The notes under the pieces were generated by a model that saw only the letters and a list, made by a program, of their open reading frames with translations, was not told where the DNA came from and searched no databases. This document shows positions 58,479 to 64,000 of a DNA stretch of 64,000 bases, piece after piece; position 1 is the first letter of the stretch; the number at the start of each line of letters is the position of its first letter. The stretch is from Pseudomonas fluorescens (lineage in GTDB: Bacteria > Pseudomonadota > Gammaproteobacteria > Pseudomonadales > Pseudomonadaceae). The translations under genes and the position numbers were made by a program. Where the stretch lies: the NCBI RefSeq assembly GCF_902498195.1, contig NZ_CABVIY010000002.1:620001-684000 (forward strand). Reading direction: 5' to 3'.

Positions 58479-59174
58479 ATGAGCATAGTTCGGACAGCAT
58501 TACCCCTGGTTCTGCTAACCAGTGTGTTGACTGGTTGCGCAGGTTTGCAGAAAACCGACTGGCCGACCTGTGCGGCGGTCGGTGGTGTCGTAGGTGCGGG
58601 TCTCGGTGCTACCGAGAGTTCGTCATGGGCAGGTTGGGGGGCGCTGGTCGTCGGCGGTACGGCGGCGGCCTATTGCTGGGTACATGGTGATGGCGACGAA
58701 GACGGCGATGGCGTGCCGGATAGCCGCGACAAGTGCCCGGGCACGCCTCGCGGCGTGAAGGTCGATGCCGATGGTTGCCCACCACCAGCACCTGCTCCAG
58801 TGGTTGAAGAGGTCGTGGTGGTCAAGGAAGAAACCATCGTCATCCGCGATGTTCACTTCCAGTTCGATAAAGCCACGCTCACGTCCTCGGACAAACTGGT
58901 ACTCGACAAGATTGCCACCCGTTTGAAAGCGGAAGCCCCGACTGCCCAGTTGACCGTTACCGGTCATACCGACAGCGTGGGCAGCGATACCTACAACCAG
59001 AAACTGTCGGATAAACGCGCCCACTCGGTGGTTGAGTACCTCATCCAGGAAGGCGTGCCGCGCAGTAACTTTGTGTCTGTCGCCGGTGCGGGTGAAAGCC
59101 AGCCGGTTGCCGACAACAAAACAGCTGACGGTCGCGCGCAAAACCGTCGCACGGAAATCAAAATCCAGCGCTAG
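58479..59174 (+). CDS. OmpA-family lipoprotein 1
   Basis: A 231-residue lipoprotein (lipobox SVLTGC, Cys20). A glycine-zipper membrane-like segment (AAVGGVVGAGLGATES, then WGALVVGGTAAAYCW) is followed by a thrombospondin-type-3 calcium motif (DGDEDGDGVPDSRDKCPGTP) and a C-terminal OmpA domain that binds peptidoglycan (VTGHTDSVGSDTYNQKLSDKR in part; key HTDSVG, NRRTEI). It probably ties the outer membrane to the wall. A paralogue with the same layout follows after 90 bases, and both ribosome-binding sites lie in hairpins. Confidence 0.9.
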   Translation: MSIVRTALPLVLLTSVLTGCAGLQKTDWPTCAAVGGVVGAGLGATESSSWAGWGALVVGGTAAAYCWVHGDGDEDGDGVPDSRDKCPGTPRGVKVDADGCPPPAPAPVVEEVVVVKEETIVIRDVHFQFDKATLTSSDKLVLDKIATRLKAEAPTAQLTVTGHTDSVGSDTYNQKLSDKRAHSVVEYLIQEGVPRSNFVSVAGAGESQPVADNKTADGRAQNRRTEIKIQR

Positions 59175-59181
59175 CGCCCCT

Positions 59182-59211
59182 CGCATCCGTGGCTTGTGCA
59201 GTCGCGGATGC
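59182..59211 (+). terminator. Hairpin between the OmpA-like genes
   Basis: CGCATCCG (59182-59189) and CGGATGCG (59204-59211) are exact inverses around 14 bases, 8 bases after the first stop. Only a short T-rich run (GTCTTTA) follows, so termination may be partial. Confidence 0.6.
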
Positions 59212-59220
59212 GGGTCTTTA

Positions 59221-59256
59221 CTCCTGTGTAACCGGTATTGGCCGGTGACACAGGAG
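59221..59256 (+). promoter_or_regulatory. Long hairpin masking the ribosome-binding site of OmpA-like gene 2
   Basis: CTCCTGTGT (59221-59229) pairs perfectly with ACACAGGAG (59248-59256). Inside, ACCGG (59231-59235) pairs with CCGGT (59242-59246) around a 6-base loop, with one A-G mismatch between the two stems. The Shine-Dalgarno AGGAG (59252-59256) is wholly paired; the ATG is at 59265. This is a strong candidate translational switch. Confidence 0.65.
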
Positions 59257-59264
59257 CTTTCAAA

Positions 59265-59978
59265 ATGAGCAAACTCACACGGACCGTCTTGCCGGTTCTG
59301 CTGCTTGGCAGCCTGTTGACCGGTTGCGCTACACACAGCGATGGCACTGCCCCCCTCAATCAACGTACCTGGCCGATCTGCAGCGTCATTGGCGGACTGG
59401 TCGGCGGAGGCCTGGGCGCTATCGAAAGTGGCGGTTGGGCGGCCGGTGGAGCGGCGCTCGGTATCTTGACCGGTGGTTTGATCTGTTACGCGCAGGACGG
59501 TGACGAGGACGAGGATGGCGTTTTCGACCGCCGTGATCGCTGCCCCGACACCCCGGCCAATACCCCTGTGGAACATCACGGTTGCCCGCTGCCGCAATAC
59601 CCGGCCAGCGTGAAACCGGCGGAGCCCGTACAGCCCGAAGTCATCATGTTGAGCAATGACGTGTTTTTTGGCTTCAATAAATCGGACCTGACCCCCTACG
59701 CGCAGAGCCAGCTCGATTCGATCATGAGCAAACTGCTGGACGCCGATGTGGTGAGCATCAAGGTGGTGGGACATACCGACAGCGTCGGAGCGGATGCCTA
59801 TAACCAGGCATTGTCCGAGCGTCGCGCCAGCAGCGTCGCCGAATACCTGTTGAGCCAGGGCGTGGCGCCGAACAAGATCACCAGCGAAGGCAAGGGTGAA
59901 AGTCAGCCGGTGGCCGATAATGCGACAGAAGAGGGCCGCGCGAAAAATCGTCGCGTAGAGCTGCACATCAATCGCTGA
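59265..59978 (+). CDS. OmpA-family lipoprotein 2 (paralogue)
   Basis: A 237-residue lipoprotein (lipobox SLLTGC, Cys21) with the same order of parts as gene 1: glycine zipper (GGLVGGGLGAIESGGWAAGG), calcium-type motif (DGDEDEDGVFDRRDRCPDTP) and C-terminal OmpA domain (VVGHTDSVGADAYNQALSERR in part; key HTDSVG, KNRRVE). The start at 59265 (MSKLTRTV) is fixed by the ribosome-binding site CAGGAG, though that site is buried in a hairpin. Tandem duplication is the likely origin, old enough for the sequences to diverge widely. Confidence 0.9.
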   Translation: MSKLTRTVLPVLLLGSLLTGCATHSDGTAPLNQRTWPICSVIGGLVGGGLGAIESGGWAAGGAALGILTGGLICYAQDGDEDEDGVFDRRDRCPDTPANTPVEHHGCPLPQYPASVKPAEPVQPEVIMLSNDVFFGFNKSDLTPYAQSQLDSIMSKLLDADVVSIKVVGHTDSVGADAYNQALSERRASSVAEYLLSQGVAPNKITSEGKGESQPVADNATEEGRAKNRRVELHINR

Positions 59979-60126
59979 GCCGCGAAATAGAGCCGTCGGG
60001 CGAAGATTCATCGCGTTTCGACGGCCATTCGGCGGGCTTCATGAAGAATTTTCGCTTGCCCTCTGGCTTATCCCGCGTGGAAGCCGTTACTGTGCGCGCA
60101 AAGAATAATTCTCATCGGGGGAGCGT

Positions 60127-60405
60127 ATGAAGGTGCTATGGGGGCTGGGGAAGCTGTTAACCCTGCTGTTCTGGTTGGTGGTGCTGGTCAATCTGCTCAT
60201 GCCGTTCATCCATCCGCTGCACCTGCTGGTCAACCTGGCCGGCAGCCTGCTGGCGGTCCTGCATCTCCTTGAGGCGCTGCTGTGCTATCGCAGCCTCCGG
60301 GGGCGCGAGCATCCATGGCGTGACCGCCTGAAGATTGTCTTTTTCGGCGTTTTCCACCTGCAAACCATTCCAGCTACCACCGCATCTAAGGCTTCCCATG
60401 CGTAA
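60127..60405 (+). CDS. DUF1145 small membrane protein
   Basis: A 92-residue protein with two or three hydrophobic helices (LLTLLFWLVVLVNLLMPF, LLVNLAGSLLAVLHLLEALL, IVFFGVFHLQ) and the DUF1145 pattern; about 92 residues is normal. Function unknown, inner membrane expected. A GGGGGAG-type ribosome-binding site precedes the ATG. Its 3' end overlaps the next gene by 8 bases, suggesting coupled translation with the collagen-like secreted protein. Confidence 0.85.
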   Translation: MKVLWGLGKLLTLLFWLVVLVNLLMPFIHPLHLLVNLAGSLLAVLHLLEALLCYRSLRGREHPWRDRLKIVFFGVFHLQTIPATTASKASHA

Positions 60406-61156
60406 ATTCTGTCTGCTCGCCGCACTCATCAGCCCATTGGCCTGCGCCCAGGTGGTGAGTGTCGAAACCAACTCGCTGATGCGCCTGCCCAACACCGCCA
60501 GCACCTTGCAGCTGGAGCGCCTGGAAGTGGCCGACTACGGCACATTACTGATTCCCTCGAACGTGACCGAAGTCACCGTTGGCGAACTGCATTTGGGGCG
60601 TGATGCGCGGATCGCGATCGTGCCCGGCGAACAGCCGCTGGAATTGAAGGTCAGCCGTGCGCAGTTGTCCGAAGGCAGCCAGATTACCGCTCGCGGTGCG
60701 CCAGGCACCTACCAGAAAGCCGCTCGCTCCGGGCGTAACCTGAATTTGCAGATCAAGGCCTTGAACGCACCGCAACTGCAGGTGGATGCGCGCGGTGGCG
60801 CGGGTGCGCCAGGGTTTGTCGGCCTTGACGGCGCCAACGGCCAGGCACCGGGTTGCACCTGGGGCCAGGCGGGCCGCGGTGCCGATGGCAGCGACGGCAG
60901 TAACGGCCAGCCAGGCGCGCCGGGCGCGTTGGTCAAGCTGGCAGTACCGCACGACTACCCGGCGGAACAGATCAAGGTTCAGGTGGCCGGCGGTGCCGGT
61001 GGCCTGGCCGGTCCTGGCGGCAAGCCGGGCGCGGGCGGCAAGGCCAAGGGCTGCATCATCTATAAGGCCGACGGCGGCAAGAGCGGCAAGCCCGGGGCTG
61101 ACGGGCAACCCGGGACTGCCGGGGCGGCGGGTTCGGTGACGGTGCAGCGGTTGTAA
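60398..61156 (+). CDS. Secreted glycine-rich, collagen-like protein
   Basis: A 252-residue protein with a signal peptide (KFCLLAALISPLACA, residues 3-17). Residues 20-125 look beta-rich. From about residue 130 on it is dominated by Gly-X-Y-like and GG-rich runs (GGAGAPGFVGLDGANGQ, GADGSDGSNGQPGAPGA, GGKSGKPGADGQPGTAGAAG) with a non-collagen interruption (VKLAVPHDYPAEQIKVQV). Two Cys residues lie near GCTWG and GCIIY. Short collagen-like triplets are seen, but too few for a long triple helix. The partner DUF1145 gene overlaps its start. Role unknown. Confidence 0.75.
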   Translation: MRKFCLLAALISPLACAQVVSVETNSLMRLPNTASTLQLERLEVADYGTLLIPSNVTEVTVGELHLGRDARIAIVPGEQPLELKVSRAQLSEGSQITARGAPGTYQKAARSGRNLNLQIKALNAPQLQVDARGGAGAPGFVGLDGANGQAPGCTWGQAGRGADGSDGSNGQPGAPGALVKLAVPHDYPAEQIKVQVAGGAGGLAGPGGKPGAGGKAKGCIIYKADGGKSGKPGADGQPGTAGAAGSVTVQRL

Positions 61157-61192
61157 GACACTTTCTGAAATGGCTGTTGCCTGATCAAAGCC

Positions 61193-61255
61193 GTCGCGGG
61201 CCAGCCCGATCCCACAGGATTCACACAGTCCTGTGGGAGCGGGCTGGCCCGCGAT
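61193..61255. repeat. REP pair (variant with GGGCTGGCCCGCGA core)
   Basis: TCGCGGGCCAGCCCGATCCC (61194-61213) and the near inverse GGGAGCGGGCTGGCCCGCGA form a hairpin between the convergent collagen-like and CopD-like genes. It may end both transcripts. Confidence 0.88.
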
Positions 61256-61259
61256 GCTT

Positions 61260-61724
61260 TCAGAAGCTTGGCCGCATCGCAGCCAATACGACCACCACCA
61301 ACCCCACCAGCAGATTGATCCCCACCACCCGACGAATCCGTCCCAGCACCGCCGCGCCCGCCGGCCAATCCTGCGCCTCAACGGCCGCACGCAACTCCGG
61401 CAGCATCAACGCCTGAATCCTGATGAACAGTGCCGTCATCACCACATACAGCCCCATCATCCCCTGCACATAACGTGGCGCCAGTTCAAACCCTGAGAAA
61501 TGCAGGTTCAGCATGACCACGCCGCTGACGGGCAACAGCACCACCGCCCCCCACACCCAGCGGAAAAAACCCTGAAACACTTCCAGCCACAGCTTCAACC
61601 GGGCAGGGCCCTCCAGTGCCTTGATCGCCGCAGGGCGCAAGACCATCCAGGCGAAAAACATGCCACCCACCCACACCAGCGCGGCGAGGAGATGCAGGCT
61701 ATAAACAAGGCTAAAAGCGGTCAT
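61260..61724 (-). CDS. CopD-family integral membrane protein
   Basis: A 154-residue protein with four hydrophobic helices (LVYSLHLLAALVWVGGMFFAW, VWGAVVLLPVSGVVML, MMGLYVVMTALFIRI, VVGINLLVGLVVVVLAAM in part). His11 in SLHLLAALVWVGG is a typical CopD-fold position. Such proteins are linked to copper or haem handling, but small members have no proven role. The start at 61724 (MTAFSLVY) is chosen. The frame stays open much further upstream only because it runs antisense through dinG. Confidence 0.85.
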   Translation of the reverse strand: MTAFSLVYSLHLLAALVWVGGMFFAWMVLRPAAIKALEGPARLKLWLEVFQGFFRWVWGAVVLLPVSGVVMLNLHFSGFELAPRYVQGMMGLYVVMTALFIRIQALMLPELRAAVEAQDWPAGAAVLGRIRRVVGINLLVGLVVVVLAAMRPSF

Positions 61725-61785
61725 TGGGGTACTCCGTTCTGCGCGGGATTCATTAGCGGGGTATGATAGCGGCCGATCCGAACCA

Positions 61786-61801
61786 CTGAAAATATATCCA
61801 G
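61786..61801 (+). promoter_or_regulatory. Probable LexA box of dinG
   Basis: CTGAAAATATATCCAG keeps CTG-N10-CAG and the AT-rich centre of the LexA consensus, with changes in both fourth positions. It lies 22 bases before the dinG ATG, a sensible operator site. dinG is damage-inducible in E. coli. Confidence 0.65.
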
Positions 61802-61823
61802 CGTTTTTTGCGCCAGACAATCC

Positions 61824-63968
61824 ATGATCAGCACTGAACTCAAAACCACGATCCAGGGCGCCTATTCGCGTTTTCTCGAAGCCAAGAGCCTCAAGCCGCG
61901 CTACGGTCAACGCCTGATGATCGCCGAAATCGCCAAGGTCCTCGGGGACATCGACACCGACGACGAAGGCCGGCGCAGTGGCGACCCCGCGATTGTCGCG
62001 GTGGAAGCCGGCACCGGTACGGGCAAGACCGTGGCCTATAGCCTGGCGGCGATCCCCACCGCCAAGGCTGCCGGCAAACGCCTGGTGATCGCCACGGCCA
62101 CCGTCGCCCTGCAGGAACAGATCGTCTACAAGGATCTGCCCGACCTGATGCGCAACAGCGGGCTGAATTTCAGCTTCGCCCTGGCCAAGGGGCGGGGGCG
62201 CTACATGTGCCTGTCCAAGCTCGACATGTTGCTCCAGGAAGGCCACGCACAGACCGCCACCGCGCAGCTGTTCGAGGAAGAAGGCTTCAAGATCGAGGTG
62301 GATGAGGCCAGTCAGAAGCTGTTTACCAGCATGATCGAGAAACTTGCCGGCAATAAGTGGGACGGTGACCGCGACAGCTGGTCCACCGCCCTGGAAGACG
62401 CCGACTGGGCGCGCCTGACCACCGATCACAGCCAGTGCACCAATCGCCATTGCCCGAATTTCGGCCAGTGCGCCTTCTACAAAGCTCGGGAAGGCATGGG
62501 CAAGGTCGATGTGATCGTCACCAACCACGATATGGTGCTGGCTGACCTGGCCCTGGGCGGCGGCGCCGTGCTGCCGGACCCGCGCGACACCATCTACGTA
62601 TTCGACGAAGGCCATCACCTGCCGGACAAGGCCATCGGCCACTTCGCCCATTACACGCGCCTGCGCTCCACCGCCGACTGGCTGGAAACCACCGCCAAGA
62701 ACCTCACCAAGCTGCTGGCCCAACACCCGCTGCCGGGAGACCTGGGCAAGCTGATCGAGCAAGTCCCGGAGCTGGCGCGCGAGATCAAGACCCAGCAGCA
62801 ATTCATGTTCACCGCCTGCGAGCAGATCGCCGATTTCAAGCCCGGCGAAGACGTCGAGGGCCGCGAACGCCCGCGCCACCGTTTCGTCGGCGGGGTGATC
62901 CCCGAGCACATGCGCGAGATGGGCATCGAGCTGAAGAAAGGCTATTCGCGCCTGACCGATTTGTTCACGCGCCTTACCGATCTGCTTAAGGAAGGCATGG
63001 ACGGCGAGGTCAACATCGGCATCGCCAGCAATCAGGCCGAGGAGTGGTACCCGCTGTTCGGCAGCCTGTTGTCCCGTGCTTCCGGCACCTGGGAGTTGTG
63101 GACCGCGTTCACCGTCGAAGACCCGGAAGACAACCCGCCCATGGCGCGCTGGCTGACCCTGGCCGAAAGCGGCTCGCTGTTCGACATCGAGGTCAACGCC
63201 AGTCCCATCCTCGCCGCGGAAATGCTCCGGCGCAATCTGTGGAACGTCGCCTATGGCTGTCTGGTGACCTCGGCGACCTTGACCGCCCTGGGCACCTTCG
63301 ACCGTTTCCGCATGCGCGCCGGCCTGCCGAAAAAGGCCGTGACCGCGGTCGTGCCGAGCCCGTTCCATCACGCCGACGCCGGCGTGCTGCGAGTGCCCAA
63401 CCTCAACGCCGATCCCCGGGATGCGGCGGCGCACACGGCGGCGATCATCCGCGATCTGCCGCAACTGGTCGAAGGTTCGCGGGGCACGCTGGTGCTGTTT
63501 TCCTCGCGCAAACAGATGCAGGACGTGTTCGATGGCCTCGACCGCGACTGGCGCAAGCAGGTGTTCATCCAGGGCAACCTGTCCAAGCAGGAAACCCTGA
63601 ACAAACACAAGGCACGGGTCGATGGCGGGGATTCGAGCGTGTTGTTCGGCCTGGCGAGTTTCGCCGAAGGGGTCGACTTGCCCGGCGCCTATTGCGAGCA
63701 CGTGGTCATCGCCAAGATTCCGTTCTCCGTGCCCGACGACCCGGTCGAAGCGGCGCTGGCCGAGTGGATCGAAGCCCGGGGCGGCAACCCGTTCATGGAA
63801 ATCTCCGTGCCGGACGCCTCGCTGAAACTGGTCCAGGCCTGCGGCCGCTTGCTGCGTACCGAAGAAGACCGCGGCACCATCACCTTGCTCGATCGGCGCC
63901 TGGTCACCCAGCGCTATGGCAAGGCGATCCTCAATGCGTTGCCTCCCTTCCGTCGTGAAATTTCCTGA
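61824..63968 (+). CDS. dinG: ATP-dependent DNA helicase DinG
   Basis: A 714-residue XPD-like superfamily 2 helicase. Walker A is EAGTGTGKTVA (about residue 60), and the iron-sulfur cluster cysteines lie in RYMCLSK and CTNRHCPNFGQC. The DEAH box is FDEGHHL, and motif VI contains QACGRLLRTEEDRG. It unwinds 5'-3' and resolves R-loops and fork-transcription conflicts. Length agrees with E. coli DinG. A degenerate LexA box upstream fits SOS control. The gene is complete; 32 bases after its stop the window ends. Confidence 0.95.
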   Translation: MISTELKTTIQGAYSRFLEAKSLKPRYGQRLMIAEIAKVLGDIDTDDEGRRSGDPAIVAVEAGTGTGKTVAYSLAAIPTAKAAGKRLVIATATVALQEQIVYKDLPDLMRNSGLNFSFALAKGRGRYMCLSKLDMLLQEGHAQTATAQLFEEEGFKIEVDEASQKLFTSMIEKLAGNKWDGDRDSWSTALEDADWARLTTDHSQCTNRHCPNFGQCAFYKAREGMGKVDVIVTNHDMVLADLALGGGAVLPDPRDTIYVFDEGHHLPDKAIGHFAHYTRLRSTADWLETTAKNLTKLLAQHPLPGDLGKLIEQVPELAREIKTQQQFMFTACEQIADFKPGEDVEGRERPRHRFVGGVIPEHMREMGIELKKGYSRLTDLFTRLTDLLKEGMDGEVNIGIASNQAEEWYPLFGSLLSRASGTWELWTAFTVEDPEDNPPMARWLTLAESGSLFDIEVNASPILAAEMLRRNLWNVAYGCLVTSATLTALGTFDRFRMRAGLPKKAVTAVVPSPFHHADAGVLRVPNLNADPRDAAAHTAAIIRDLPQLVEGSRGTLVLFSSRKQMQDVFDGLDRDWRKQVFIQGNLSKQETLNKHKARVDGGDSSVLFGLASFAEGVDLPGAYCEHVVIAKIPFSVPDDPVEAALAEWIEARGGNPFMEISVPDASLKLVQACGRLLRTEEDRGTITLLDRRLVTQRYGKAILNALPPFRREIS

Positions 63969-64000
63969 TACGTCGGTGGGCAAATCTGCCCGCCGCGTTG

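Noticed and set aside
61260..63983. A 907-codon minus-strand frame covering CopD and the whole antisense of dinG
   Set aside because: Only the last 154 codons (CopD-like) are protein-like. The rest is the mirror of dinG codon structure, a common effect in GC-rich DNA; there is no start signal or domain.

Overview
The window is chromosomal DNA of a fluorescent pseudomonad, most likely the P. fluorescens complex. The base composition is GC-rich. Gene order follows the Pseudomonas backbone (adhC-fghA-ispF-truD-surE-pcm-nlpD-rpoS-rsmZ-fdxA-mutS ... cinA-recA-recX). The Gac/Rsm sRNA rsmZ lies just after rpoS, and many intergenic gaps hold Pseudomonas REP/REPIN palindromes. Species cannot be fixed from the sequence alone. 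I see no insertion sequence, CRISPR array, rRNA or intact prophage.

Layout. 1-6.9 kb: formaldehyde detoxification (adhC end, fghA), isoprenoid and tRNA enzymes (ispF, truD), stationary-phase repair (surE, pcm), nlpD and rpoS. 6.9-10.4 kb: rsmZ with its GacA upstream element, fdxA, mutS. 10.4-12 kb: the mutS-cinA interval, a usual site of R-tailocin clusters in this group, here reduced to a self-cleaving-type repressor and a holin flanked by repeated operator-like motifs. 12-16.5 kb: cinA, recA (LexA box), recX, a LOG-family protein, small conserved proteins. 16.6-25.9 kb: tapT, erdR, dgkA, finR/fpr, trmO, rhlG, an RsuA-family pseudouridine synthase, a GNAT enzyme, rimO. 26-32.3 kb: kup, then mprF with its VirJ/AcvB-type hydrolase partner. 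32.5-34.3 kb: two identical initiator tRNA genes in tandem and dinB (LexA box). 34.4-42 kb: a lipoprotein, proS, ampG, an alkyltransferase-like protein, a DUF481 protein, a cold-shock protein, dcd.

42-53 kb: a ligase-associated DNA repair set (exonuclease, ligase, Lhr helicase, PdeM) read in order on the minus strand but split in the middle by an arginine/ornithine ABC transporter operon (aotJQM, M14 deacylase, aotP). 53-64 kb: the AHL acylase quiP, a cysteine-hydrolase-fold protein with Ser in place of Cys, a four-gene operon with two SEC-C proteins, tandem OmpA-like lipoproteins whose ribosome-binding sites both sit inside predicted hairpins, a glycine-rich collagen-like secreted protein, a CopD-like membrane protein, and dinG.

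Themes: DNA repair and the SOS response recur (mutS, recA, recX, dinB, dinG, ligase set), as does envelope maintenance (nlpD, mprF/virJ, ampG, dgkA, OmpA pair). No wholly new multi-gene defence system is visible. The best leads are the two hairpin-masked OmpA leaders, the emptied tailocin locus with its operators, the split repair operon, the terminator abutting the ispF start codon and the codon-usage anomaly in nlpD.
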